Below are positions 18,141 through 27,515 of a stretch of DNA of 64,000 nucleotides, in pieces. The stretch lies in the NCBI RefSeq assembly GCF_900102425.1, contig NZ_FNBT01000002.1, forward strand, positions 62,001-126,000, read 5' to 3'. The notes beneath the pieces were generated by a model, which was not told the DNA's origin, did not search any database, and worked only from the letters and a program-made list of their open reading frames with translations. Made by a program: the position numbers and the translations under genes. Positions within the stretch are counted from its first letter, which is position 1. The number at the start of each line of letters is the position of its first letter. This DNA is from Blastococcus aurantiacus. GTDB lineage: Bacteria; Actinomycetota; Actinomycetes; Mycobacteriales; Geodermatophilaceae.

Positions 18141-19448
18141 ATGGCTGTGGACACCGGGCTGACTCCCCCACCGGCTCCCGCACTCTTCACCGACCGGTAC
18201 GAGCTGACGATGGTCGCCGCCGCACTGGCCGACGGCACCGCCGACCGCCAGTGCGTCTTCGAGGTCTTCGCGCGGCGGCTCCCGCACGGCCGCCGGTACG
18301 GCGTGCTCGCCGGCACCGGCCGGCTCCTGGAGGCGCTGCCGTACTTCCGGTTCGGCGACGACGAGATCGCCGCGCTGCGCGAGCAGGGGCTCACCGACGC
18401 CCGCCTGCTGGACTGGCTGGCCGACTTCCGCTTCTCCGGCGACATCGACGGCTACGCCGAGGGCGAGCTGTACTTCCCCGGCTCCCCGGTGCTCACCGTG
18501 CGCGCCTCCTTCGCCGAGGGGGTGCTGCTGGAGACCCTCGCGCTCTCGGTGCTCAACCACGACAGCGCGATCGCCTCGGCCGCGGCCCGGATGATCTCGG
18601 CGGCCTGCGACCGGCCGTGCATCGAGATGGGCTCGCGCCGCACGCACGAGGAGGCCGCCGTCGCCGCCGCCAGGGCCGCGCACCTCGTCGGGTTCGCGAC
18701 CAGCTCCAACCTGGAGGCCGGCCGGCGGTACGCGGTCCCCACCACGGGCACGAGCGCGCACGCCTTCACGCTGCTGCACGACGACGAGCGGTCCGCGTTC
18801 GAGGCCCAGGTCGCGGCCCTGGGCAAGGGCACGACGCTGCTGGTGGACACCTACGACGTCGAGCAGGGCATCCGGACGGCGGTCGAGGTGGCCGGCCCCG
18901 AGCTGGGCGGCATCCGGCTCGACTCCGGCGACCTCCCGACGCTGGCCACCCGGGCGCGCGAGCTGCTGGACTCCCTCGGCGCGACCGGGACCCGCATCGT
19001 GGTGACCAGCGACCTCGACGAGTACGCCATCGCCGGCCTGGCCGCGGCACCGGTCGACGGCTACGGCGTCGGCACCTCGCTGGTCACCGGGTCGGGCGCA
19101 CCCACCGTCGGCATGGTCTACAAGCTGGTCGAGCGGGACGGCGTGCCGGTGGCGAAGCGGTCCGAGGGCAAGCGATCGGTGGGCGGGCGCAAGTCCGCCG
19201 TCCGGCGGCACGATGCCGACGGCGTGGCGACGGCCGAGCTCGTCACCGCCGAGCCCGTCGCCGCGCGCCCCGGCGACCGCGACCTGCTCGTGCCGCTGGT
19301 GCGCGACGGCGACATCTGCGACCCGGTCTCCCCGGCCGAGGCGCTGCACCGGGCCAAGGCGCACCACCTGCAGGTACGCGCGGCGCTGCCGCCGGAGGCG
19401 TTCGCCCTCTCGCGCGGCGAGCCCGTGCTCGACACCGTCACCGCCTGA
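18141..19448 (+). CDS. pncB: Nicotinate phosphoribosyltransferase
   Basis: 435 aa. Makes nicotinate mononucleotide from nicotinate and PRPP in NAD salvage. Recognised by LFTDRYELTMVAAAL at the N-terminus, the phosphoribosylated-His region EMGSRRTHEEAAV, GTSAHAF, GGIRLDSGDL, and the C-terminal VYKLVERDGVPVAKRSEGKRSVGGRKS. Length is right. The next gene downstream is the nicotinamidase that supplies its substrate. Confidence 0.95.
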   Translation: MAVDTGLTPPPAPALFTDRYELTMVAAALADGTADRQCVFEVFARRLPHGRRYGVLAGTGRLLEALPYFRFGDDEIAALREQGLTDARLLDWLADFRFSGDIDGYAEGELYFPGSPVLTVRASFAEGVLLETLALSVLNHDSAIASAAARMISAACDRPCIEMGSRRTHEEAAVAAARAAHLVGFATSSNLEAGRRYAVPTTGTSAHAFTLLHDDERSAFEAQVAALGKGTTLLVDTYDVEQGIRTAVEVAGPELGGIRLDSGDLPTLATRARELLDSLGATGTRIVVTSDLDEYAIAGLAAAPVDGYGVGTSLVTGSGAPTVGMVYKLVERDGVPVAKRSEGKRSVGGRKSAVRRHDADGVATAELVTAEPVAARPGDRDLLVPLVRDGDICDPVSPAEALHRAKAHHLQVRAALPPEAFALSRGEPVLDTVTA

Positions 19449-19460
19449 GCCTTCGAGTAA

Positions 19461-19516
19461 GAGGACCCCGTCCCTCTCACCCCTCGCACGCTCGGAGCGA
19501 GCCTCCGGACGGGGCC
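19461..19516 (+). repeat. 3'-end hairpin repeat, copy 3
   Basis: It starts 12 bp after the pncB stop. The outer arms GGACCCCGTCC and GGACGGGGCC pair over ten bases, and the inner CTCGC/GCGAG stem surrounds the shared ACGCTC core. It is almost identical in layout to the copy at 49987. It sits in the 97-bp gap before pncA, so it may separate or attenuate the pncB and pncA transcripts. Confidence 0.75.
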
Positions 19517-19545
19517 GAAGATCAACCGGAAGGAACTGCCTTCTC

Positions 19546-20133
19546 ATGACCCGCGCGCTGATCGTCGTCGACGTGCAGAACGACTTCTGCGAGGGCGGCA
19601 GCCTCGCCGTGGCCGGCGGCGCCGCGGTGGCCGCCGCGATCACCGAGCACGTGGCCGGTGCCGGCTACGACCACGTCGTCGCCACCCGGGACCACCACAT
19701 CGACCCGGGCGCCCACTTCTCCGACGCTCCCGACTTCGTCGACTCCTGGCCGCGGCACTGCGTCGTCGGCACCGACGGGGTCCAACTGCACCCGGCGCTG
19801 GACCGCGGGCCGATCGAGGCGGTCTTCGACAAGGGCGAGCACGCCGCCGCCTATTCGGGCTTCGAGGGCGCGGCGGACGGCGTGGCGCTGGCGGACTGGC
19901 TCCGGCAGCACGACGTGGACGCCGTCGACGTCGTGGGCATCGCCACCGACCACTGCGTGCGGGCCACCGCGCTCGACGCCGTCGCCAACGGCCTGGCGAC
20001 CCGCGTCCTGCTCCACCTCACCGCCGGGGTCTCGGAGACGACCACCGAGGCCGCCCTCGACCAGCTCCGGACCGCCGGCGTCGGCCTGGAGGGGTCGGTC
20101 CACCGCCCCGCCGTGGGACCAGGGACGCCCTAG
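19546..20133 (+). CDS. pncA: Nicotinamidase
   Basis: 195 aa cysteine hydrolase that converts nicotinamide to nicotinate and also activates pyrazinamide in mycobacteria. The catalytic Asp is in LIVVDVQNDFCEGG, and metal ligands lie in DHHIDPGAHF. The nucleophile is the Cys in IATDHCVRAT, with a cis-peptide VGIAT before it. The start is supported by GGAAGGA twelve bases upstream. It ends with TAG sharing a CTAG tetramer with the convergent serB stop. Confidence 0.93.
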   Translation: MTRALIVVDVQNDFCEGGSLAVAGGAAVAAAITEHVAGAGYDHVVATRDHHIDPGAHFSDAPDFVDSWPRHCVVGTDGVQLHPALDRGPIEAVFDKGEHAAAYSGFEGAADGVALADWLRQHDVDAVDVVGIATDHCVRATALDAVANGLATRVLLHLTAGVSETTTEAALDQLRTAGVGLEGSVHRPAVGPGTP

Positions 20134-21383
20134 ACGGCGTCGAGGACCTCGTCGCGGGTGAAGCCGAGCACCTGGAGGACGGCGTCCAGGTAGGGCTGGT
20201 TGAGCGCGGTGTGCGCCTGCTCGCGCACGAAGGGCTTGGCGTTGAAGGCGATGCCCAGCCCCGCGGTGTTGAGCATGTCGAGGTCGTTGGCGCCGTCGCC
20301 GACGGCCACGGTCTGGTCCAGCGGGATCCCGTGCTCCGCGGCGAACCGGGCCAGAGCGCGCGCCTTGCCGGGCCGGTCGACGATCTCCCCCACCAGCCCG
20401 CCGGTCAGCCGGCCGTCCACGACCTCGAGGGTGTTGGCCGCCGCGAAGTCCAGCCCGAGGCTCTCGGCCAGCGGATCGGTGATCTGGGTGAAGCCGCCGC
20501 TGACGATCCCGCAGCGGAAGCCGAGGCGCTGCAGCGTGCGGATGAGCGTGCGGGCGCCAGGGGTGAGGACGAGGGCCTCGCGGACCTCGTCGAGCACCTC
20601 CACCGGCAGCCCGGCCAGGACGGCGACCCGCTTGCGCAGCGACTCGGCGAAGTCGAGCTCCCCGTTCATGGCCGCGGCGGTGATCCGCGCGACCTCGGCC
20701 GCACGACCGGCCCGGGCCGCGAGCTCGTCGATCACCTCGCCGCGGACGAGGGTGGAGTCGACGTCGAGCACGATCAGCCGCTTGCTGCGGCGCGTCAGCC
20801 CCACCTGCTCGACCGCGATGTCCGTACCGGTGGTCGCGGCGACCGAGGCCAGCTCGGTGCGCAGGGCGGTGGCCTCCGCGCCCGAAACGGTCAGCTCGAA
20901 GCTGGTCACGGGATAGTCCGAGAGCCGGCGGATGGCGTCGATGTTGCCGCCGACCGCGGCGATGCCCCGGGCGGCCCCAGCCACCGCCGCCGGTGCGACG
21001 GGGCGGCCCAGCAGAATCACGTGGTGGGGGCGGCCGCCCGGAACGGACGCGGGACCGGCGTCGGCCGGCTCGACGTCCACCCGGAGGCCGACGTCGGTGG
21101 CGACGGCCGCGGCCAGCGGACGCAGGTGCTCCAGCAGCTCGTCCTGCCCCACCGGCGGGCCGGCGTCCGCGGGCAGTACCCCGACGACGACGCCGAGGAC
21201 CAGCTGCCCGTGCACCACGACCTGCTCGACGTCGAGGACCTCCACGGCGGGTGCGCCCTCGGCCAGCGCCGCGAACAACCGCGCCGTGACACCGGGCCGG
21301 TCGGCGCCGTTCACCGTCAGCAGGGCGCGGGCGGGAGCGGCCTCGGGGACCTCGGTCGGCAAGGGCGTGGGGTCCGGTGGCAC
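20130..21383 (-). CDS. serB: Phosphoserine phosphatase with tandem ACT-like N-terminal domains
   Basis: 417 aa. The last step of serine synthesis. Residues 1-185 form two ACT-type modules (ALLTVNGADRPGVTARLFAAL and HHVILLGRPVAPAAVAG). The HAD phosphatase follows with LIVLDVDSTLVRGEV (DxDST nucleophile), the ISGG-type loop GIVSGGFTQI, and VGDGANDLDML. This is the mycobacterial SerB2 layout, in which ACT domains bind serine for feedback control. The stop codon overlaps the pncA stop at a CTAG tetramer. Confidence 0.95.
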   Translation of the reverse strand: MPPDPTPLPTEVPEAAPARALLTVNGADRPGVTARLFAALAEGAPAVEVLDVEQVVVHGQLVLGVVVGVLPADAGPPVGQDELLEHLRPLAAAVATDVGLRVDVEPADAGPASVPGGRPHHVILLGRPVAPAAVAGAARGIAAVGGNIDAIRRLSDYPVTSFELTVSGAEATALRTELASVAATTGTDIAVEQVGLTRRSKRLIVLDVDSTLVRGEVIDELAARAGRAAEVARITAAAMNGELDFAESLRKRVAVLAGLPVEVLDEVREALVLTPGARTLIRTLQRLGFRCGIVSGGFTQITDPLAESLGLDFAAANTLEVVDGRLTGGLVGEIVDRPGKARALARFAAEHGIPLDQTVAVGDGANDLDMLNTAGLGIAFNAKPFVREQAHTALNQPYLDAVLQVLGFTRDEVLDAV

Positions 21384-21420
21384 CCGGCCATCGTGCCGTA
21401 CACCCTGGCCGGTGAACCCG

Positions 21421-21453
21421 AGAGGCCCAGAACCTCGACGGTTCTGGGCCTCT
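21421..21453 (-). terminator. Terminator between ctaD and serB
   Basis: A perfect 14-bp stem, AGAGGCCCAGAACC against GGTTCTGGGCCTCT with a 5-nt loop, lies 22 bp after the ctaD stop and upstream of serB. Confidence 0.85.
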
Positions 21454-21475
21454 CCGGTTCAGTGCTCGACGCGGA

Positions 21476-23233
21476 TCAGGTGGGGTCGGGGTCGTTCGGC
21501 CCCTGGCGAGGACCGGTGCCGGGCACCAGCTCGCTGACCCCGCCGTAGGGCTCGTGCCGCTTGCCGGCGTGCGCCTCGGCCTGGAGCCGGTCGACCAGGT
21601 GCGGGTAGTGCGCCTCGAAGGCGGGGCGCTCCGAGCGGATCCGCGGGATCTCCACGAAGTTGTGCCGCGGCGGCGGGGACGACGTCGCCCACTCCAGCGA
21701 GTTGCCGTGGCCCCACGGGTCGTCGCGCAGGGCGAGCTTCCCGTACTTCCAGGAGCGGACCACGTTGTAGATGAACGGGATCACCGAGGCGCCCAGCACG
21801 AAGCTGAAGATCGTCGAGATCATGTTCAGCGTGGTGAAGGTGTCGGTGGCCGCGTAGTCCACGTAGCGGCGCGGCATGCCCTCGTTGCCCAGCCAGTGCT
21901 GCACGAGGAACGTGCCGTGGAAGCCGACGAAGGTCATCCAGAACTGCAGCTTGCTCAGCCGCTCGTCCATCATCCGGCCGCACATCTTGGGGAACCAGAA
22001 CGCGACGCCGGCGTAGGCGGCGAACACCACGGTGCCGAAGACGACGTAGTGGAAGTGCGCGACGACGAAGTAGCTGTCGGACACGTGCCAGTCCAGCGGC
22101 GGGGAGGCCAGCAGCACACCGGTCAGCCCACCGAGCAGGAAGGTGACCAGGAAGCCGACCGACCACAGCATCGGGCTCTCGAAGGTCATCTGGCCGCGCC
22201 ACATGGTGCCGATCCAGTTGAAGAACTTCAGCCCGGTGGGCACCGCGATCAGGTAGGTCAGGAACGCGAAGAACGGCAGCAGCACCGCGCCGGTGGCGAA
22301 CATGTGGTGCGCCCACACGGCCAGCGAGAGGAAGCCGATGGCGAGGGTCGCCCCGACCATGCCCTTGTAGCCGAACAGCGGCTTGCGGGCGAAGACCGGG
22401 ATGATCTCGGTGACGATGCCGAAGAACGGCAGCGCGATGATGTAGACCTCGGGGTGCCCGAAGAACCAGAAGAGGTGCTGCCACAGCATCGGCCCGCCGT
22501 TCTCGCGGGAGTAGATGAGGGCGCCCAGGTTCCGGTCGGCCAGCAGCGCGAGCAGCGCGGCGGTCAGGATCGGGAAGGCGAGCAGGATCAGGATCGCCGT
22601 CACCAGGGTGTTCCAGGTGAAGATCGGCATCCGGAACATCGTCATCCCCGGCGCGCGCAGGCAGACGATCGTGGCGATGAAGTTGACGCCACCGAGGATC
22701 GTGCCCAGACCCGAGACCGCCAGGCCGCTGATCCAGAGGTTCGCGCCCACGCCCGGGCTGTGCACGACGTCGGACAGCGGGACGTAGGCCGTCCATCCGA
22801 AGTCCGGCGCACCACCGGGGGTGATGAACGACGACACCACGATCGTGGAGCCGAACAGGAACAGCCAGAACGACAAGGCGTTCAGCCGCGGGAACGCGAC
22901 GTCGGGCGCGCCGATCTGCAGCGGCATGATCAGGTTGCCGAAGGCGAAGAACAGCGGCGTCGCGAACATCAGCAGCATCAGCGTGCCGTGCATCGTGAAC
23001 AGCTGGTTGTACTGCTCCGGCGACAGGAACTGCAGCTCCGGCCGACCCAGTTCAGCCCGGATCAGCATGGCCATCAGGCCACCCAGGATGAAGAAGACGA
23101 ACGACGTCGTCAGGTACATCAGGCCGATGGTCTTGTGGTCGGTGGTCCGCAGCAGGTTGGACAGCCGCGACCCCTTCTCGACCACGTGAGCCGGGCTCGG
23201 CCGACTCACGATGGGCGCCGGTGCAATCGTCAC
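21476..23233 (-). CDS. ctaD: Cytochrome c oxidase subunit I (aa3 type)
   Basis: 585 aa, twelve transmembrane helices. Catalytic subunit that reduces oxygen and pumps protons. Low-spin heme a His is in [10 protein letters not shown]. The CuB/heme a3 core reads [14 protein letters not shown], with the His-Tyr crosslink motif, then [23 protein letters not shown] provides the remaining heme ligands. The GTG start at 23233 gives a normal actinobacterial N-terminus ([13 protein letters not shown]). It has its own terminator. ctaG lies 3 kb away on the same strand. No ctaC or ctaE is in the window. Confidence 0.97.
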   Translation of the reverse strand: MTIAPAPIVSRPSPAHVVEKGSRLSNLLRTTDHKTIGLMYLTTSFVFFILGGLMAMLIRAELGRPELQFLSPEQYNQLFTMHGTLMLLMFATPLFFAFGNLIMPLQIGAPDVAFPRLNALSFWLFLFGSTIVVSSFITPGGAPDFGWTAYVPLSDVVHSPGVGANLWISGLAVSGLGTILGGVNFIATIVCLRAPGMTMFRMPIFTWNTLVTAILILLAFPILTAALLALLADRNLGALIYSRENGGPMLWQHLFWFFGHPEVYIIALPFFGIVTEIIPVFARKPLFGYKGMVGATLAIGFLSLAVWAHHMFATGAVLLPFFAFLTYLIAVPTGLKFFNWIGTMWRGQMTFESPMLWSVGFLVTFLLGGLTGVLLASPPLDWHVSDSYFVVAHFHYVVFGTVVFAAYAGVAFWFPKMCGRMMDERLSKLQFWMTFVGFHGTFLVQHWLGNEGMPRRYVDYAATDTFTTLNMISTIFSFVLGASVIPFIYNVVRSWKYGKLALRDDPWGHGNSLEWATSSPPPRHNFVEIPRIRSERPAFEAHYPHLVDRLQAEAHAGKRHEPYGGVSELVPGTGPRQGPNDPDPT

Positions 23234-23323
23234 GTCCCGCAGCTTAGACGGGCCTCCGGCCGTCCCTGCCGCGGGACGGGACGGGCGCGTCGGACGTCAC
23301 ATCCGGCCTCCCGTCCCGGGCCG

Positions 23324-24184
23324 CTACGGGCGGCGGTAGACGGCCACCTGCACCGCGACGGTGACCTCCACCGGCTCGGGCAGCACGGCGATCCGATCTG
23401 CGCGGATGCCCGCCGGGAGGTGCCGGGCATGCGGGCCCATGCCCACCAGCGTCCCCACGGCGGCGTGGTCGAGCCGCAGGACGTCGCGCCGCTCCGCGTT
23501 CGCCACCGGCACCAGGTGGGGCTCCAGCGAACCGGTCAGCCGGGCCGCCTTGTCCGGGTCGACGCGCAGCAGGTTCAGCGGTCCGACCAGCTCCCCCAGG
23601 TGGTCGGCGGCGGGCGTCACCACGACCAGCCGCCCCTCCGGGTGCAGGACGCGGGCGATCTCGGGGCCGTTGCGCGGGGCGAAGACGACCAGGACCCGGT
23701 CGGCCGCACCGTCCCGGACCGGGAGCCGGGCCCAGGTGTCGGCGACGACCGCCATCGCCCGCGGGTGCGCCCGGGCGGCTCGGCGCGCGGCGAAGGGCGA
23801 GGAGTCCAGGACGACGCCGCTCGCACCGGGGGCGCGGTCGAGCACGGCGGCCAGGTGGTGGCCGGTGCCGCCACCCAGGTCCAGCAGCACCCCCGGCTCC
23901 GCTCCCCCGTCGAGCACGGCGTCGGCCAGGGCCGCGCTGATGCCGGCGTAGTGACCGGCGGCGAGGAAGGCCACCCGGTCGGCCACCATCTCCGCCGAGT
24001 CGCCCGAGGGGGCCCGGTGCCCCGGAGGCAGCAGCGTCACGTGCCCCTGGCGGGCCCGGTCGTGGGAGTGCCCGGCCGGGCAGCGCAGCACGCCGCCGTC
24101 CTCACCGACCGCCAGGGGCCCGGCGCAGACCGGGCAGGCAAGCGCCGCCACGGCGGCCTCCGGCAGGTCGGGACGCCGGCTCAC
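23324..24184 (-). CDS. 23S rRNA (guanine-N1)-methyltransferase-like, RlmA family
   Basis: 286 aa from a GTG at 24184 that overlaps the upstream phosphoesterase stop (GTGA). An N-terminal zinc finger is formed by CPVCAGPL and CPAGHSHD. HDRARQGHVTLL then leads into the SAM-binding domain with LLDLGGGTGHHLAAVL and VLVVFAPRNGPEIARVLHPEGRLVVV. RlmA enzymes methylate G745 or G748 in helix 35 of 23S rRNA, and the tylosin-resistance TlrB protein is a relative. Exact position is not predictable from sequence. Confidence 0.85.
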   Translation of the reverse strand: MSRRPDLPEAAVAALACPVCAGPLAVGEDGGVLRCPAGHSHDRARQGHVTLLPPGHRAPSGDSAEMVADRVAFLAAGHYAGISAALADAVLDGGAEPGVLLDLGGGTGHHLAAVLDRAPGASGVVLDSSPFAARRAARAHPRAMAVVADTWARLPVRDGAADRVLVVFAPRNGPEIARVLHPEGRLVVVTPAADHLGELVGPLNLLRVDPDKAARLTGSLEPHLVPVANAERRDVLRLDHAAVGTLVGMGPHARHLPAGIRADRIAVLPEPVEVTVAVQVAVYRRP

Positions 24185-24690
24185 GATCGGGGCGGCACCG
24201 CGTGGAACACGACGTCGCGCAGCTGCCCGGCGTCGGCCACCGCGGTGACGAAGGTGCCGTGCGGCTGACGCCGCCGGTCGGTGGGCGACCCGGGGTTGAG
24301 CAGCCGGAGCCCGGTCGGTGCCGTGGTGTCCCAGGGGATGTGGCTGTGCCCGAACACCAGGACGTCGGTGTCGGGGAAGCGGGCGGCGCACCGGAGCTCG
24401 CGGCCCTTCGCGTCGCCCGTCTCGTGGACGACGGCGAAGCGCACGCCCTCGATCTCGGCGCGGGCCACCCCCGGCAGCCGCTCGCGCAGCGCCCCGTGGT
24501 CGTTGTTGCCGTACACCGCGACCAGCCGCCGGGACCGCTCCTCGAGGAGGTCCAGCAGCGCCACGTCGACCCAGTCGCCGGCGTGCACGACCACGTCCGA
24601 GCTCACGATCGCGTCCCAGAGGGAATGAGGTAGATCACGGGCCCGCTTCGGGACGTGCGTGTCCGAGGTGAACACCAGCGAAACAGGCAC
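24181..24690 (-). CDS. Metallophosphoesterase (YfcE/MJ0936-like)
   Basis: 169 aa calcineurin-like phosphoesterase. Metal motifs are in order: FTSDTHVPKR, VVHAGDWVD, VYGNNDHG, VVHETGD and FGHSHIPW. This is the short YfcE-type fold, with no extra domains. Members hydrolyse phosphodiesters in vitro and the cellular substrate is usually unknown. GTG start at 24690. Translationally coupled to the rRNA methyltransferase downstream. Confidence 0.88.
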   Translation of the reverse strand: MPVSLVFTSDTHVPKRARDLPHSLWDAIVSSDVVVHAGDWVDVALLDLLEERSRRLVAVYGNNDHGALRERLPGVARAEIEGVRFAVVHETGDAKGRELRCAARFPDTDVLVFGHSHIPWDTTAPTGLRLLNPGSPTDRRRQPHGTFVTAVADAGQLRDVVFHAVPPRS

Positions 24691-24767
24691 GACGACATGG
24701 TCGCAGGCCGTTACGTTGCTGCCTCGGCCGGCGATCCCGGCTCACCCGCGCGAACGATGAGGACCCC

Positions 24768-26363
24768 GTGACCGACCCCGTGCACACCACCGCCGCCGAC
24801 GGGGCCCAGCCCCCCGCCGACGAGCCCTACGAGCGCCGCTGGCTGGCTCTCGGCATCATCTCCATGACCGTCCTGCTCGTGGTCCTCGACGCCACGATCG
24901 TCAACATCGCACTGCCGGCGGTCACCACCGACCTGGACATCAGCACCGCCAGCCAGCAGTGGATCGTCACGGCCTACACCCTCACCTTCGGCGGCTTCCT
25001 GCTGCTCGGCGGTCGCATCGCCGACTTCTGGGGCCGCAAGCGCGCCTACCTCGCCGGCGCCGCGGGCTTCGCGCTCGCCTCGGCGCTCGGCGGCGTGGCC
25101 CAGAACGAGGCGATGCTCTTCGGCGCCCGGGCCCTGCAGGGTGTCTTCGCCGCCCTGCTCGCCCCGGCGTCCCTCGCGCTGATCACCGTGCTGTTCACCG
25201 AGCCGAAGGAGCGGGCCAAGGCCTTCGGCGTCTACGGCGCCCTGGCCGGTGGCGGTGCCGCGATCGGGCTCCTGATGGGCGGCATCCTCACCGAGTACGC
25301 CGACTGGCGCTGGTGCTTCTGGGTCAACCTGCCCATCGCCCTGCTCGCCATCGTGCTGGCCATCCGGTTCGTGCCGGAGAGCAAGGCCCCGGGCGACACC
25401 AGCTACGACATCCCCGGCGCGGTGCTCATCACCGCCGGGCTGGCCTCGATCGTCTACGGCTTCACCCGCGTCGCCGAGGCCGCGCAAGCCAACTCCGCCG
25501 AGGCGAGGGCTGCCAACCAGGCGGCCCAGGCACAGGGCAGCACCACGCTGGTGTCGCCGGAGAGCGGCTGGGCCGACGGCCTCGCCTGGGTCTTCATCGT
25601 CGGCGGCGTGGTCCTGGTGGCCCTGTTCGTCGCCACGGAGCTGCGGACCCGCAATCCCCTGCTGCCGATGCGCATCGTCCTGGACCGGAACCGCGGCGGG
25701 GCCTACCTGACCTCGACGCTCGTCGGCGCGGGGCTCATCGGGGCGTTCTTCTTCCTGTCGCTGTACTTCCAGCAGGTGCTGGACTACTCGCCGGTGCAGG
25801 CGGGCCTCGCGTCGCTGCCGACCACCCTGGGCGTCTTCATCGCGGCCGGTGCGGCCAGCGTCCTGGTGCCGAAGATCGGACCCCGGCCGCTGATGATCGC
25901 CGGCGGGCTGTTCGCCGCCGCCGGGCTCTTCACGCTCTCCTTCGTGGGGGTCGACACCGGCTTCTGGCAGCTGCCCTTCCCGGGTGAGCTGCTGCTGGGC
26001 CTGGGCCTGGGCTTCACGTTCGTACCCCTGTCGAATCTGGCGCTCATCGGCGCGGGCCCGCGCGACGCCGGCGCGGCCAGCGCGATGCTCAACGCCACCC
26101 AGCAGGTGGGTGCCTCCATCGGCACCGCCGTCCTGGCGTCGCTGTCCGTCGCGGCGATCAGCTCCTACACCGCCGACGCCCTGACCTCCGGCGGTGACCC
26201 GCGTGATCCGGCCATCGGCCTGGAGGCGCAGGTGGAGGGCTACACCACTGCCTTCACGTGGGCCTCGGTGCTGCTGGTGATCGGGGCGCTGGTCTCGGCG
26301 TTCCTGGTCAAGGCGACCAAGGAGGACCTGCCGGCCGACGACGCCGTCGTCCCGGTCGCATAG
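24768..26363 (+). CDS. MFS multidrug transporter, DHA2 (14-TMS) family
   Basis: 531 aa with about 14 transmembrane helices. Proton antiporter of the EmrB/QacA group. The motifs are visible: LLVVLDATIVNIALPAV (motif D), GGRIADFWGRKRAYLAG (motif A) and GGGAAIGLLMGGILTEYADWRWCFWVN (motif C). A loop rich in Ala/Gln between helices 6 and 7 (EARAANQAAQAQGSTTL) is longer than usual. GTG start with GAGGA eight bases upstream. Drug range is unknown and no regulator is adjacent. Confidence 0.92.
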   Translation: MTDPVHTTAADGAQPPADEPYERRWLALGIISMTVLLVVLDATIVNIALPAVTTDLDISTASQQWIVTAYTLTFGGFLLLGGRIADFWGRKRAYLAGAAGFALASALGGVAQNEAMLFGARALQGVFAALLAPASLALITVLFTEPKERAKAFGVYGALAGGGAAIGLLMGGILTEYADWRWCFWVNLPIALLAIVLAIRFVPESKAPGDTSYDIPGAVLITAGLASIVYGFTRVAEAAQANSAEARAANQAAQAQGSTTLVSPESGWADGLAWVFIVGGVVLVALFVATELRTRNPLLPMRIVLDRNRGGAYLTSTLVGAGLIGAFFFLSLYFQQVLDYSPVQAGLASLPTTLGVFIAAGAASVLVPKIGPRPLMIAGGLFAAAGLFTLSFVGVDTGFWQLPFPGELLLGLGLGFTFVPLSNLALIGAGPRDAGAASAMLNATQQVGASIGTAVLASLSVAAISSYTADALTSGGDPRDPAIGLEAQVEGYTTAFTWASVLLVIGALVSAFLVKATKEDLPADDAVVPVA

Positions 26364-26368
26364 CTCGT

Positions 26369-26414
26369 GTGTGGACCCGGCGCGGGGGCCGGAGGCCTCC
26401 CGCCGGGTTCACAC
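26369..26414. terminator. Bidirectional terminator between MFS and ctaG
   Basis: A 14-bp stem GTGTGGACCCGGCG pairs with CGCCGGGTTCACAC (one G-T pair), with a GC-rich inner hairpin in the loop. It lies between two convergent stops, 5 bp after the MFS stop. Confidence 0.75.
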
Positions 26415-26475
26415 CGTGGGGCTCAGCGCAGGTGGAACGGCTCCTGGTGGCGGTGTCGTCCGGAGGACGACGGTG

Positions 26476-27441
26476 TCATCGCTCCGCCATGGCGCGGAGG
26501 CGGGCGTTGTAGGCGTTGAGCTCGGCGTCGCCGCTGCGGTCGGCCGCCCGGTCGAGGGCCCGTGCGCGGCGTTCGTCGGAACCCATCCACGAGGCAAGGA
26601 CGACGACCAGCACGATCACCGTGGGCAGCTCTCCGAAGGACCAGGCGATGCCACCGGCGACGCTCTGGTCGCCGACCGGGTCGACGCCCCAGCTCGCCGG
26701 CGGGTTGGCGAAGCTGTCCACGAGCAGCGAACTGGCCATCATCACCGCGACGCCGAAGAAGGCGTGGAACGGCACCGGGATGACCAGCTCGAGGATCCGC
26801 GTCGGATGGGCGTGGGTGCTCGGCCACGGGTCCTGGGCGATGATCGGCCCGAAGAACAGCAGCCCGGTGACGACGAAGTGCGCCAGCATGAACTGGTGCC
26901 CCGCCGGGTTGCTCATGAGTGCGTCGAAGATCGGCGTGAAGTAGATGCCGTAGAGGCTGGCGATGAACAGCGGCACGGTGAAGCCCGGTGACGCCAGGAT
27001 CCGGGTGAACCGGCTGTGCAGGAAGTTCAGCAGCAGGGCGCGCGGGGCGGCGGCCGCGCCCTGACCGCGGGGCAGGGTCCGCAGCGCCAGCGTCACGGGA
27101 GCGGCCACCAGGAGCAGGATCGGCGTAATCATCGCCAGCACCATGTGCTGGACCATGTGCAGGCTGAACAGCACCATGCTGTAGCCGTTGAGCCAGGTGC
27201 CGGTCACGGCGGCGATCGACAGCGTGCCCACGACCCACGCCGCGGTGCGCCACCACGGCCAGGAGACACCGGTCCGCCGCAGCCGGACGACGGCGACCAG
27301 GTAGGCCACCAGCCCGACGAGGCTCAGGACGGCGAGCACCGACCAGGGCTCCAGGTGCGGCAGGAACACGCGGCCCCAGGTGGGCGGCTCGCCCGGCACC
27401 CACATCCCCGAGTGGTGCCCGTGCCCGTTCCCGTGCTCCAC
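26476..27441 (-). CDS. ctaG: Cytochrome c oxidase assembly protein, caa3_CtaG family
   Basis: 321 aa from a GTG with GGAGG six bases upstream. It has about seven transmembrane helices. The caa3_CtaG signature includes TWLNGYSMVLFSLHMVQHMVLAMITPILLLVAAPVTLALR, HQFMLAHFVVTGLLFFGPIIAQDPW and HAFFGVAVMM, with conserved His residues that could carry copper. These proteins help insert CuB into subunit I. A short His-rich N-terminus (VEHGNGHGHHSGM) may bind metal. The gene for its client subunit I is nearby on the same strand. Confidence 0.88.
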   Translation of the reverse strand: MEHGNGHGHHSGMWVPGEPPTWGRVFLPHLEPWSVLAVLSLVGLVAYLVAVVRLRRTGVSWPWWRTAAWVVGTLSIAAVTGTWLNGYSMVLFSLHMVQHMVLAMITPILLLVAAPVTLALRTLPRGQGAAAAPRALLLNFLHSRFTRILASPGFTVPLFIASLYGIYFTPIFDALMSNPAGHQFMLAHFVVTGLLFFGPIIAQDPWPSTHAHPTRILELVIPVPFHAFFGVAVMMASSLLVDSFANPPASWGVDPVGDQSVAGGIAWSFGELPTVIVLVVVLASWMGSDERRARALDRAADRSGDAELNAYNARLRAMAER

Positions 27442-27515
27442 CGACGCCTCCGTCTCTCTGCCGGTCAGTGCTCGCACCACTGTCCCACCCGGGGGCGCTC
27501 GCGGGGGCAGCGCCT

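Noticed and set aside
21554-24268. Very long open frame (904 codons) on the plus strand
   Set aside because: It is antisense to ctaD and the methyltransferase, both unmistakable. The frame stays open only because high GC removes stop codons. Its composition (Arg, His, Gly, Asp) is that of a shadow.
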